Of a stretch of DNA of 64,000 bases, positions 57,101 through 64,000 are shown piece by piece. The translations under genes were made by a program, and so were the position numbers. The notes beneath the pieces were generated by a model that did no database searches, had not been told where the DNA came from, and saw only the letters and a list, made by a program, of their open reading frames with translations. The DNA comes from Proruminimicrobium sp964487915 (GTDB lineage Bacteria; Elusimicrobiota; Endomicrobiia; Endomicrobiales; Endomicrobiaceae): NCBI GenBank assembly GCA_964487915.1, contig CAZASN010000001.1, positions 62,001 to 126,000 of the forward strand, written 5' to 3'. Each line of letters begins with the position of its first letter. Positions within the stretch are counted from its first letter, which is position 1.

Positions 57101-59182
57101 GATTTCTGCGGGAATTTCAATAAAATAAAAAATAAAATACAAACAAACAGAACGGTTATGTGTTTTGTCGAATATTGGAATGAAGTGTATGTCGTTGACG
57201 TTCCGGAAGGTTCCGTTTTAATGGATGTCATATTTCAGCCTTATTTTACAAACGAACACCCGCTTGTCGTTTATAATTCCGACGGATATCTTTTAAATAA
57301 TAAAATGCCGGTCAAGTCTAACGGATATTATAAAATCGCAATCGGGGAAGGGAACCCAAATTATGACAAAAAAGCCGGGCTTAAAACCGTAAGAGCAAGA
57401 CTCTACAGGGCGATTATTAACGGCAGGGAAGCGGCATCCGGAACCGATTCGGACGCTTTTAAAGAAAAACTTGAAAAAATAAATGTCGTTGAACGCATCC
57501 AGAAACTTATAGATAAAGTTAATGACGGAGATCTTGATTGGAATTTGTTTTTAAATATAATTTCGGATATTCAGTTGTTTGACGGAATTTTAAAAAACAG
57601 AGAAGAATACAATAAAATAATAATGCGGGCTCAGTATGCGGCGGCCGAAAAAATATTAGAAGCTTTATCTTCGGTTCCGCGTTCGGCGGAAACCGCAGCG
57701 GCGATTGAAAAATTTAAGAAAATTATCGGCAGACTTCAAACCGGCAATGAGTTTTTATCGGCTGAAAACAAAACGGCGATTGATGAGATTATAAGTTCAT
57801 TTATGCAGATATTGGATAAAGAAAATTCAAAAAAATCCGACGCCGCTTATGATAATTTAAAAGTATTGTTTTTTCTTGAAACAAGACAGGTTGATATGTA
57901 TATGTTGGCATCGGAAACAGAGAAAATTAAAAGAGCGTATCTTGACATAGGTTCAGTGTCTGTTTCTGATTTTTTTACAAATTCCGTAAAAATAGCAAAT
58001 CATTATAACTTATTAAATGTCGGAGAATTATGGCAGGCGTTTGTTTTGGGAATTTTGGACAGGCATACGGTTATTAAAAATACTGACGGCAGAGAAATGG
58101 AACTGGCAAATTATTATGATCCGGATTACCGTAATAAAATTATGCCTTTGATTTCACTGGGCAGAAATGTTAAGAAACTTGCCGAATATGTCGCCGGAGT
58201 TCCTTTGCTTGAAGAATATTCGGGGCTTGTTATGCAGATGCTTTTGAGTTTATACGAACAGGGAGCCTATGATATAGAGGATTTACTGGCAAAAGAAACT
58301 CCGTTTTTATTACAGAGCGAAGCGGATTCCGTTAAAGAGACCGTTAAAAACAGGCTCGGTCTTTCAAAAGTTGATATCAAAGTTTCTCCTTCTCAGGATT
58401 TGTTTATGGCAAAAGACGCTTATTCTTTTGCCACATTGGATGTCGGAGAAGATACCGCTACTCTTTATATAAGCGAAATATTTTTGAAACAGCTTGAAAA
58501 CGGCAGCGACGAATACAGAGAAAGAATATTGGCCTTATTGGTTGAACATGAGTTGGGCGAATATGAATTTTTAAGAGATAATCCCGAAGCGGATTATGAA
58601 AAATTTCATGAACAGTCTGATCAAAAAGAATTGCTGGATTTTGCGGACGGAATAGCGGCGCAGATAAGCGAATCGGCTATGGAAACAAACGCGGAAAACA
58701 TAAAGGGATTTAATAATACCGTTTTCGGGAATGTAACCGAAAACGGATCATATTTAAACGGCGTATTGATGGTGTTTGCAAAAATTATACCAGGTGTTTT
58801 AACCGGCGACACTGATATAAATGCTGACGGAAAATCAGGGCTTGACGCAATTCCGTCCGAAGTTTTAAAATCTGTTTTGTTTGTAATTCAAAATCTTGGA
58901 GATGACCGTGACAATGTCAGACAAAACATGTTTATATTATTTAACAATATGAAAATTAACGGAAAACAAAATCCGGTTTTTGCTTCAAAAGAAAGTCTTT
59001 TGGCCGAAATTTCAAAAACGGGAATAAGCAAAACAAAGTACGCCCTTATTGAAAAATATATTAACTGGATTTATGAAACTGACCAAACAATGCCGGCAAA
59101 AGATATCGGTATTCCGGAGTCAATTACATCTCAGCTTGAAAAAGACGTTGAAAATACAAGGAAAATATTATTTGCCGCATAA
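51161..59182 (+). CDS. giant exported multidomain protein 2 (2673 aa) with RelA/SpoT-like region
   Basis: ATG 51161 with GGAG eight nt upstream; an upstream TTG (51149) is less likely. Residues 1-30 are a Sec signal. The N-terminal module (about 45-490) has D57-L-H59, E87-G-A and G-G-F-H457 and is paralogous to that of giant 1. An H760-E-T-L-E764 motif follows. Then come IFFIDDIISKQ (D969-D970; PRTase-like), GGSLTKGN with D1293-S-D1295 (GlnD-like nucleotidyltransferase), and a RelA/SpoT-like synthetase: R1805-V-K1807-TPYSMFEKM, RD1850-VMGLHIII, VE1914-ACIYS and PHFIYK1946. It is followed by a TGS-like stretch (about 1997-2060; VYVVDVPEGSVLMDVIF). Near the end is H2463-E-L-G-E2467. The functional roles are inference from motifs. 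Confidence 0.8.
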   Translation: MIRKILSVLIAFALLAPSLPSGAFSAAVAPSAGFDGFGKITSASFYDGDTIVINIQDLHNNKEVQENTYKLLTSLNQKYKDIEVYLEGASKDVNMNELVKGMDKNSADTIMDALYRGTQISGTEYFGYKNNIILKPTEESGIYDENIKNFAELIDKRQEIKNLLKIKETNIKNISDKYLNARQRRILRIYKKYRDKQIDANKFHERLLTEIQKSQINLNKYINFSLYLEILKQNKQTDKIKAQKQLQQLLYDLKGTVSFREYTDLLKLSDNLTNMDVVFSYISSKVSNVDRYVKYPDLFKMIDIIEKAGLVDPLDLVAEEGEIINDLLLAGCTHKIQKDIVFLNNFITIYENFILANISFNEYNVYKKNIRLFYKLYYKYMPDDNFTLLIPYEKTAEKFNELNIKRNELFAKNILSGIDRASVKFDKIYGKYSNIDMTLKALPSAKKIKVVVTGGFHTSGVNKILEKNKISYLTITPNIKNKDNNCEKLYFNNILAQADSDRNAIAAMPLSEQYPLPLAKDLAEIISVLRQSGKSWQDISKMFDSIIKERELSANIKFSYDSESETAFFDILTDDGKPRKIQYKKGSIAINGDSVFQSTALGVHLKMLIVQALAPGTFTSRIREYSEIKDNDYMTAALSLLDTQGVLLPSLKDAILMYLFLFETDNSEFEYESVLKDELRKKSMSDYEIVVGQSYNLMGKKDDTYGQSTEYGCLAYIDYDRKIFYIHSDLINYFKNSVTDKSPKEAEIAARKFFHSLVIHETLERDALTGRDLIFDEYLVKKQSDADGQRKRSYSTAAFHEFLQSGYAEGKGYSAEEIVRQRELLDIFDIIIQDVNYRRSEYGDVISIVQSNTEYPQDIKSDWLAIRAGDTAVISRYAKSLADKIFEQMKSQANYHAGYYVIAYRKSSTQQYMREIVKSVEYELNQKKSGIPIKMVEIEEDADPSVQGPERFKVQDESSISDAKIFFIDDIISKQSDTFHYIYLYFKNNGNVVQPCVFFDLSQEDLNNTLSDQTYDDILKDSSEFIELLKQFNPKVTKYPIYWLVRMMNDNEKISAKQLNRFINALNKTAKRKIITAAVELLNSPNKIRGVNSGDLIYLIACLAAGKKLTFNEVGDALVTFFKDEANRDIASSFGAGISDGKVMEIDYYDWQDKTALAIPYAKIKGYDMLNVAHLGYMTDLQREMVALYAQKYKIVFEDEKRKLKHKRFEPYISRGLKDEIADIEKRLIEAQNEFKNKKITSAEYAKKVKEIMNIAVEISLKIVKDNYNINIERTFFDIIVGGSLTKGNMMFDSDIYYDIVTPNEDMSVLIDEKFAPVYSFILNSIGLETYAVTKYSSSFENKQNMSTVTDERGIAVFMDYEPLYDDGQGKEEYKRLNLKLINKYLKSLLKQALENKEETLKLIRAMTRNYYAVSVNGSGWIGNSFVQSHDENSSFNTRYTILALESKLKEIIFEYLSGLSADEIDKIDIPKGVGKQIDFIKRNIKTVSPEVIDTLYLAWQSLSQIRFDRPKDAWSGFYTGLEKSGLMNETEARKAINDFININLEETQSEQKRDFTSRDFLQIVETFIYANSKDVTSFKTAYRKYRHIENLLVNIKEDEDNNEVAYMAKAIALLSDFDDATLLKFYEFPQIAGNGHSDKIKEYIEIVKKSIETIKKIDEFPKYTGLNGWRTLQNYWDNIIQISDNPQTLLALFAYMLEKTKNIEDDEKTKEGKKKNDYLETMYNIYLPSIYRLLGSGAYEYARNNLFISTNPVEYLNILKLVKQIYGADIPQLTEFKDMKIVVSLKQFLAAKGFDLKNITIKSRVKTPYSMFEKMTSGRRNKTQASEFGKDFNADDPKIISEFLKQVRDVMGLHIIIESPDISSDALSEALKEFIALQAAKRVDESDNKRDLERIKYNFSISYPKGKTEIPVEACIYSRKAYNDETFGRYDPNKKDVKEPHFIYKLGTTIKENFYAGIFFKGMKRKNFVITTDDEDISDDFCGNFNKIKNKIQTNRTVMCFVEYWNEVYVVDVPEGSVLMDVIFQPYFTNEHPLVVYNSDGYLLNNKMPVKSNGYYKIAIGEGNPNYDKKAGLKTVRARLYRAIINGREAASGTDSDAFKEKLEKINVVERIQKLIDKVNDGDLDWNLFLNIISDIQLFDGILKNREEYNKIIMRAQYAAAEKILEALSSVPRSAETAAAIEKFKKIIGRLQTGNEFLSAENKTAIDEIISSFMQILDKENSKKSDAAYDNLKVLFFLETRQVDMYMLASETEKIKRAYLDIGSVSVSDFFTNSVKIANHYNLLNVGELWQAFVLGILDRHTVIKNTDGREMELANYYDPDYRNKIMPLISLGRNVKKLAEYVAGVPLLEEYSGLVMQMLLSLYEQGAYDIEDLLAKETPFLLQSEADSVKETVKNRLGLSKVDIKVSPSQDLFMAKDAYSFATLDVGEDTATLYISEIFLKQLENGSDEYRERILALLVEHELGEYEFLRDNPEADYEKFHEQSDQKELLDFADGIAAQISESAMETNAENIKGFNNTVFGNVTENGSYLNGVLMVFAKIIPGVLTGDTDINADGKSGLDAIPSEVLKSVLFVIQNLGDDRDNVRQNMFILFNNMKINGKQNPVFASKESLLAEISKTGISKTKYALIEKYINWIYETDQTMPAKDIGIPESITSQLEKDVENTRKILFAA

Positions 59183-59191
59183 AAATAACAC

Positions 59192-59220
59192 TTGTTTTAA
59201 TATTATAAAAAATATATAAT
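59192..59220 (+). promoter_or_regulatory. promoter of hinT
   Basis: TTGTTT (59192-59197), a 17-nt spacer and TATAAT (59215-59220), 14 nt before ATG 59234. Confidence 0.6.
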
Positions 59221-59233
59221 CAAAATCCTATAT

Positions 59234-59578
59234 ATGAAAGATTGTATTTTTTGTAAAATTATCGCAGGTGAAATCCCTGTAAAAACTAAAGTTTTTGAAG
59301 ATGACAAAGTTTTTGCTTTTGAAGATATAAATCCGCAGGCTCCGGTGCATATACTTATCGTTCCCAAAAAACATATATCCTGCTTAAACGAAGCAAGTAA
59401 TGAAAATTTGGAATTGTTGGGATACATACAGTTAGTCGCCTCTCAAATTGCCAAACAAAGAGGCCTGGAAGGCGGATACAGATTAGTCAATAACTGCGGC
59501 GCAGATGCAGGACAGACGGTATTTCACATACATTATCATTTATTGGGAGGCAGGATTTTTGCCTGGCCTCCGGGTTAA
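59234..59578 (+). CDS. hinT: HIT-family nucleotide-binding protein
   Basis: 114 aa. It has CIFCKIIAGEIP, VFAFEDINPQAPVHILIVPKKHI and the histidine triad HIHYHLLGG. HinT enzymes hydrolyse purine phosphoramidates and aminoacyl-adenylates. The length fits the family. Confidence 0.92.
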   Translation: MKDCIFCKIIAGEIPVKTKVFEDDKVFAFEDINPQAPVHILIVPKKHISCLNEASNENLELLGYIQLVASQIAKQRGLEGGYRLVNNCGADAGQTVFHIHYHLLGGRIFAWPPG

Positions 59579-59614
59579 AGATTAGTTTATACAAAAAGGC
59601 GGTGTAAAGTTTCA

Positions 59615-59821
59615 ATGGTAAGCGTAAAAGTTAGAGATGGCGAATCTATAGAGGAAGCCATCAGAAGATTTAAGAGAGAATGCGAAGGCAGCGGAATAAT
59701 GCAGGAGATCAAGAACAGAGAATTCTATAAATCTCCGAGCGTTTTAAGAAAAGAAAAACTTGCCGAAGCCAAAAGAAAAATTCGCAGGAAAATGATGAAA
59801 GACAACAACTGGTCAAAATAA
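59615..59821 (+). CDS. rpsU: 30S ribosomal protein S21
   Basis: 68 aa, basic. It has VKVRDGESIEEAIRRFKRECE, then EFYKSPSVLRKEKLAEAKRK. It heads the macromolecular-synthesis operon together with dnaG and rpoD. A strong terminator follows it within about 30 nt, so the downstream genes depend on readthrough or another promoter. Confidence 0.95.
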   Translation: MVSVKVRDGESIEEAIRRFKRECEGSGIMQEIKNREFYKSPSVLRKEKLAEAKRKIRRKMMKDNNWSK

Positions 59822-59850
59822 ATATGGTTGTTTCTTAAATTAAATGAAAA

Positions 59851-59896
59851 ACGCAATAAGAGGGTATATTTAAATTTACCCTCTCTTGTGTTTTTC
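59851..59896 (+). terminator. terminator between rpsU and the NIF3 gene
   Basis: AGAGGGTA (59859-59866) pairs with TACCCTCT (59877-59884), extended by CGCAA/TTGTG. A TTTTT run follows (59891-59895). It resembles the rpsU-dnaG attenuation point of other bacteria. Confidence 0.75.
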
Positions 59897-59911
59897 TATC
59901 CGGAAGGTAAA

Positions 59912-60868
59912 ATGAATTTAAAACAGATGTATGAATTTTTTGTTGCCGACGGTATTAAAAACGATCCGCGCGGAGAAAAAGAAGTAAAAATTCTGCTGGA
60001 CGAAAAAAATAAAGAATATAAAAGCCTTGACGAAAAGAAAAAAGAATTTTACGACAAAGATACTCTGACTAATCCTTATTGCGATTCAAGAATTCTTTAC
60101 GGAACAGGCGATGAAAAAATAAAATCCGTAATGGTGGGCATTGACATAGAAGTGCCCGAACTTCTTCTTGCCAGCCAGTTAAAACTGTCCGGCAAAAAAA
60201 TTGATTTGGTGTTGGCGCATCATCCGGAAGGCAAAGCCTACGCTACATTCCATAACGTTATCAATATGCAGTCCGAAATAATAAATTCGCACGGCGTTCC
60301 TATTAATATAGCCGAAAGCTATGTTTCTTCAAGAGCCGCGGAAGTGGGAAGAAGCGTAAGCGGACAGAACCACCAGAGAGTTTATGACGCGGCAAAATTA
60401 CTTGATATCCCCTTAATGACGGCGCATACGGTTGCCGACAATAATGTCGTATCGTATCTGCAAAAAAAACTTGATAAGTTACAGCCCAGATATTTAAAAG
60501 ATATAATCGCTTTTTTGGAAGATATTCCGGAATACAAATATGCCAAAACTTACGGAAACGGACCGTTCATACTTAACGGCGGAGATAAATCTAAATGCGG
60601 CAAAATATTTGTTGATATGACCGGCGGTACGGAAGGCCCGACGGAATTGATAGAAAAACTCGCAAACGCAGGAGTCGGAACGATAGTCGGCATGCATATG
60701 AGCGAAAAGAATTACAATAATGCCGTAAAACATAAAATAAACGTAATAATAGCGGGACATATTTCGTCGGATAATCTCGGCATTAATTTGATGCTTGACT
60801 CATTAGAAAAGAAATACGGGAGTTTGGATTATATTGAATGCTCGGGTTTCAGAAGATTTAGAAGATAA
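59912..60868 (+). CDS. NIF3-like (DUF34) metal-binding protein
   Basis: 318 aa from ATG 59912 with GGAAGG before it; the frame opens at 59828 but would include the terminator. It has VMVGIDIEVPELLLA and then VLAHHPEGKAY (H-H metal ligands), HTVADN, and later GTIVGMHMSEKN and VIIAGHISSDNLG. The NIF3/GTP cyclohydrolase I type 2-like family is widespread and binds a dimetal centre; the function is unsettled. It is inserted between rpsU and dnaG. Confidence 0.75.
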   Translation: MNLKQMYEFFVADGIKNDPRGEKEVKILLDEKNKEYKSLDEKKKEFYDKDTLTNPYCDSRILYGTGDEKIKSVMVGIDIEVPELLLASQLKLSGKKIDLVLAHHPEGKAYATFHNVINMQSEIINSHGVPINIAESYVSSRAAEVGRSVSGQNHQRVYDAAKLLDIPLMTAHTVADNNVVSYLQKKLDKLQPRYLKDIIAFLEDIPEYKYAKTYGNGPFILNGGDKSKCGKIFVDMTGGTEGPTELIEKLANAGVGTIVGMHMSEKNYNNAVKHKINVIIAGHISSDNLGINLMLDSLEKKYGSLDYIECSGFRRFRR

Positions 60869-60889
60869 GATTTTAAAAAAGTTGGGATA

Positions 60890-62647
60890 ATGGCAATTTC
60901 CGATCATATCATAGACCAAATAAGAACATCTTCAAGTATAGAATATGTTATACAGGAATATGTACCCGATTTAAAAAAGTCGGGCAAGAACTGGAAATGT
61001 TGCTGTCCGTTTCACAGCGAAAAAACGCCGTCTTTTGTGGTAAGCCCCGAAAAGGGAATCTTCAGATGTTTCGGCTGCGGGGTTGCCGGCGACGTTTTTA
61101 AGTTTGTTATGCTCATTGAAAATATTCCGTGGATTGAAGCCGTCAGAAAACTGGCTCAAAAAAGCGGCATAACCATAGAAGAAAGAAAAGAAGACAAAAT
61201 TGCTCTTTCGGAAAAAGCGAAAATTTTTGAATTGCTTGAAAATGCCGCAAGGTTTTATCACAGATGTTTTATTGAAAGCAAGTCTGCGCAGATTGCAAGA
61301 GACTATTCAAAAGAAAGAGGCTTGAGCCAGGAAACAATACAAAAATTCATGATAGGATACGCCCCGAAAGGAAAACTACTTGAATCTGCTTTGAAAAAGG
61401 GCTATTCTTATGAGGAATTGGTTAAAGCCGGACTTGTGACAAAAACCGAATCGGGTATGTTCTTTGAATATATGTCGGACAGGCTTGTGTTTCCGATACT
61501 TGATATTCAGGGCAGAGTTGTCGCTTTCGGAGGCAGAACTTTAACGAATCAGAAGACAAAATATTTAAATACTCCCGAGACTGCCGTGTATTCAAAGTCG
61601 GCAAATTTATACGGATTATTCCAGACATTGCCTGATTTAAAGAAAGATAAGAGAATCATATTGCTTGAAGGATATATGGATGTTGTTATGACGCAGCAGT
61701 ACGGAATAAGCGGCGCGGTTGCTTCGCTGGGCACATCTTTTACGGCGCAGCAGGCAAAATTAATCGCAAGATATGCGGAAGATATAATTGTTCTTTTTGA
61801 TTCAGACGATGCCGGAAGAATGGCTACTCAGAGAGCTCTGGAAATTTTTGCCGAGAACGACATAACTTCCAGAACAGTTTCTTTACCGGAAGGTATTGAT
61901 CCGGACGAATATCTTCTTGAACACGGGGAAAAATCTTTTGACGATTTGATTAACAAAAAATCAAAATCGGCGATAGATTTTATGACCGACAGAATTACGG
62001 GTTTTAACGATTTAAAAAAATCAGGCGGCAAAGCAAAAGCTGCTTCTGCGCTGCTTGATTTTGTCGTAAAAAATAAAAATACGATAACGCAGAGAGAATA
62101 TATAAGAGAAATATCCCAGAGATTGAATCTTGAAGAAGAAATACTCTGGCAGGAATTTAAAAAAAGAAAAATTTTTAAGACTGAAAATATAACAAAGCAG
62201 GATTTGTTAATTAAAGATAAAAAAGACAAAGAAGAAAAAACTTTGGAAGAAGAAATGATAAAATTTCTTCTGTCGCAAGATTGCAGGAATTTTGCCGACA
62301 AATTGGACGGTGAGTTTTGGACGTCCGAAAAATGCCGGAAAATACACGGGTTTTTAAAAGAAAAAAAAGACGTCGCGGCTGCGGAAATATTATCCAAACT
62401 TGAAGATGATGACGCGAGATGGTTTTCCGGTTTGGCGATTGAAGCGACAGCAAAGACGGGCGATTTGCAGGAAATTTTTGATTCTTTATACAGGGATATT
62501 CAGTCCGAGAAACTCAAAAACGCGAGAAAAAGGCTTGAAAAAGAAATATTGCTTATGACTGACGGAAAAATTCCGGTAGACGCTGAAAAAATTAAGGAAT
62601 ATAATTTATTAACCTCTAAAATAAAAGGTTCGGGGAAAAACAAATGA
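60890..62647 (+). CDS. dnaG: DNA primase DnaG
   Basis: 585 aa. The zinc-binding domain has CCPFHSEKTPSFVVSP and FRCFGCGVAGD (C-H-C-C). The TOPRIM domain has LLEGYMDVV, SLGTSFTAQQAKL and LFDSDDAGRMATQRALE. The C-terminal helicase-interaction domain is about 430-585. It makes primers at the fork. Its stop overlaps rpoD (ATGA), the classic macromolecular-synthesis operon order. Confidence 0.96.
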   Translation: MAISDHIIDQIRTSSSIEYVIQEYVPDLKKSGKNWKCCCPFHSEKTPSFVVSPEKGIFRCFGCGVAGDVFKFVMLIENIPWIEAVRKLAQKSGITIEERKEDKIALSEKAKIFELLENAARFYHRCFIESKSAQIARDYSKERGLSQETIQKFMIGYAPKGKLLESALKKGYSYEELVKAGLVTKTESGMFFEYMSDRLVFPILDIQGRVVAFGGRTLTNQKTKYLNTPETAVYSKSANLYGLFQTLPDLKKDKRIILLEGYMDVVMTQQYGISGAVASLGTSFTAQQAKLIARYAEDIIVLFDSDDAGRMATQRALEIFAENDITSRTVSLPEGIDPDEYLLEHGEKSFDDLINKKSKSAIDFMTDRITGFNDLKKSGGKAKAASALLDFVVKNKNTITQREYIREISQRLNLEEEILWQEFKKRKIFKTENITKQDLLIKDKKDKEEKTLEEEMIKFLLSQDCRNFADKLDGEFWTSEKCRKIHGFLKEKKDVAAAEILSKLEDDDARWFSGLAIEATAKTGDLQEIFDSLYRDIQSEKLKNARKRLEKEILLMTDGKIPVDAEKIKEYNLLTSKIKGSGKNK

Positions 62648-64000
62648 CAAAAAAAGATCTTTTTAAAAGTTTGATTGAAATCGGCAAGGAACAGGGGTAT
62701 GTCACTTACGATGAAATAAACAAGCATATTTCGGAAAACGACATGACTTCCGACAAGATTGACAATCTTTTTATAAAATTCAGCGAACTCGGAATAAATA
62801 TAGTAGACAAACAGCAGACGTCAACCAAAAAAGCGAAAAATAATGTAGCCGAAACGTCGGATATAGTCGTAAAAACAAGCGATGACGACGAAATGAATCC
62901 AGTAAGAATGTATCTGACGGAAATGGCGAAAGTTCCGCTGCTGCAGAGAAACGTGGAAGTTGAACTGGCAAAAAACGTAAGAGAAAACGAAAAGAAATTA
63001 ACTTATATAGTTTTGGAATCGCCTCTTATCATAAAAGAAGTGAAAAGCTGGGATACTTTGATAGAGCAGGACGAGATGACTCCCAAGGAGCTTATGCCCA
63101 GAGGCAGAAAATCTACGGCGCAGCTCAGAAATATGAGAATTAAGGTTAAGGAAACCGTAAAAAAAATAGGGCAGCTGGAAAAAAATATAGAAACTGTTTC
63201 GGCAAAACTTAAACAAAAAGGATTGTCGGAAAAAGAAAAAGCGAAACTTACCGAGAAAAAGACCGCTTTAAGGGGAGAAGTAATTTCGCTTATAATAGGC
63301 CTTAATCTTAATCAGGATAAAGTAAAGAGATTAATCAATAAAATAAAAATTACCGCAAGCAAACTTAACTCTATAACTTTGGAATTGGAAAAAATAGAAA
63401 GAAAATATAAAATGCCGGTTGCAAAACTGCAGGCTTTATATAAACAGTTTTCCACGGGTAAAATTACCGCGGCCGCTTTTAAAAAACAATCCGGAAATTT
63501 TGTAGCGGTTGAGACGGCCGAAGATATTTCAAATATAGAGTCGCTTCTTGCAAAACAAACCAATATAAAAGAAGGTTTTTCAATTACCACGGCGGAGCTT
63601 CTTGAAACCGACAGAAAAATAAGAGAACTTGAAGAAGTCATACACAGAGACAAGATGAAACTTATAGAGGCGAATTTCAGGCTGGTCGTTTCAATAGCAA
63701 AGAAACACGTCGGCATCAGCAGCCTTGAATTGTCGGATTTGATACAGGAAGGAAATTTAGGACTTTCAAAAGCCGTTGAAAAATTTGAATGGAAAAGAGG
63801 TTTTAAATTTTCAACGTACGCAACGTGGTGGATAAGACAGTCCATAAACAGAGCTATAGCCGATCAGGCAAGAACCATAAGAATTCCCGTCCACATGAAA
63901 GAGCTTATTTCAAAATTAACGAAACTAAAAAAGAAATTCCAGCAGGATCAGGGAAGAGAACCGACTACCGAAGAATACGGCAAAATACTCAGAATGTCAA
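62644..64000 (+). CDS. rpoD: RNA polymerase primary sigma factor RpoD (partial, cut by window end)
   Basis: 452 residues are visible. Region 1.1 is short (MTKKDLFKSLIEIGKEQGYV). Region 1.2 is NPVRMYLTEMAKVPLLQR. A non-conserved Lys/Glu-rich insert follows (about 115-320). Region 2 has LIEANFRLVVSIAKKHVG, LIQEGNLGLSKAVEKF and the -10 recognition stretch FSTYATWWIRQSINRAI. Region 3 begins with IRIPVHMKELISKL. Regions 3-4 continue beyond the window. ATG 62644 overlaps the dnaG stop. Confidence 0.95.
   Translation, partial: MTKKDLFKSLIEIGKEQGYVTYDEINKHISENDMTSDKIDNLFIKFSELGINIVDKQQTSTKKAKNNVAETSDIVVKTSDDDEMNPVRMYLTEMAKVPLLQRNVEVELAKNVRENEKKLTYIVLESPLIIKEVKSWDTLIEQDEMTPKELMPRGRKSTAQLRNMRIKVKETVKKIGQLEKNIETVSAKLKQKGLSEKEKAKLTEKKTALRGEVISLIIGLNLNQDKVKRLINKIKITASKLNSITLELEKIERKYKMPVAKLQALYKQFSTGKITAAAFKKQSGNFVAVETAEDISNIESLLAKQTNIKEGFSITTAELLETDRKIRELEEVIHRDKMKLIEANFRLVVSIAKKHVGISSLELSDLIQEGNLGLSKAVEKFEWKRGFKFSTYATWWIRQSINRAIADQARTIRIPVHMKELISKLTKLKKKFQQDQGREPTTEEYGKILRMS

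Overview
This 64 kb window is AT-rich, gene-dense bacterial chromosome. I infer the Elusimicrobiota, most likely an Endomicrobium-like organism. The reasons are two [FeFe]-hydrogenase clusters of the electron-bifurcating HydABC type under a Rex-type regulator, the AT-rich codon usage, and very large exported proteins of a kind I associate with this lineage. The taxon is an inference from content, not from a database match. Almost every gene is intact, so there is no sign of advanced genome decay.

Layout. 1-8061: the end of pnp, then accB, a small winged-helix gene, ftsK, lolA, rodZ, rimO, pgsA, a metallo-hydrolase and xerD, all on +. 8326-9603: an M23 lipoprotein on -. 9781-11508: ilvB on +. 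11836-14730: a ribosomal and tRNA-modification operon on - (rpsP-khpA-short rimM-trmD-rplS-rnhB-yraN). 14929-23055: giant exported protein 1 (2708 aa). 23132-29507: a Lys-rich small protein, a tiny membrane ORF, smc, a DUF362/ferredoxin protein and an LpxL-type acyltransferase. 29504-31667 (-): a stand-alone fragment-like protein and a membrane glycosyltransferase. 31802-41293: two divergent hydrogenase clusters, rex-hydC-hydB-hydA on - and a 2Fe-2S ferredoxin-hydB-hydA-hydC on +. 41332-46751: a TPR membrane protein, then the maturation genes hydG, a SPASM radical SAM gene and hydF. 46738-48120 (-): a flavoredoxin, an Ogg2-type DNA glycosylase, tRNA-Glu and tRNA-Lys. 48249-59182: an FtsH paralogue, a lipoprotein, a small exported protein and giant exported protein 2 (2673 aa). 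59234-64000: hinT and a macromolecular-synthesis operon (rpsU-NIF3-dnaG-rpoD, the last cut by the window edge).

How it works together. The hydrogenase half-window carries catalytic subunits, two of the three known H-cluster maturases (HydG and HydF, but not HydE) and a Rex-like NADH sensor. Its divergent promoter region holds an inverted repeat resembling Rex half-sites. This fits a fermentative anaerobe that disposes of NADH and ferredoxin electrons as H2 and controls this by redox state. Cell-envelope functions (LolA, RodZ, M23, LpxL-like acyltransferase) indicate a Gram-negative envelope.

Most unusual content. (1) The two giant exported proteins share an N-terminal module with the same D-x-H / EGA / GGFH signature. 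Giant 2 also contains what reads as a PRTase-like motif, a GlnD-like nucleotidyltransferase motif and a RelA/SpoT-like synthetase plus TGS region, behind a signal peptide. (2) A family of about 90-bp palindromic intergenic repeats has hairpin arms that differ between copies yet stay perfectly complementary within each copy. (3) rnhB lacks any ATG/GTG/TTG in frame and may start at ATT. (4) RimM is reduced to its PRC-barrel half. (5) The second hydrogenase has altered H-cluster motifs.
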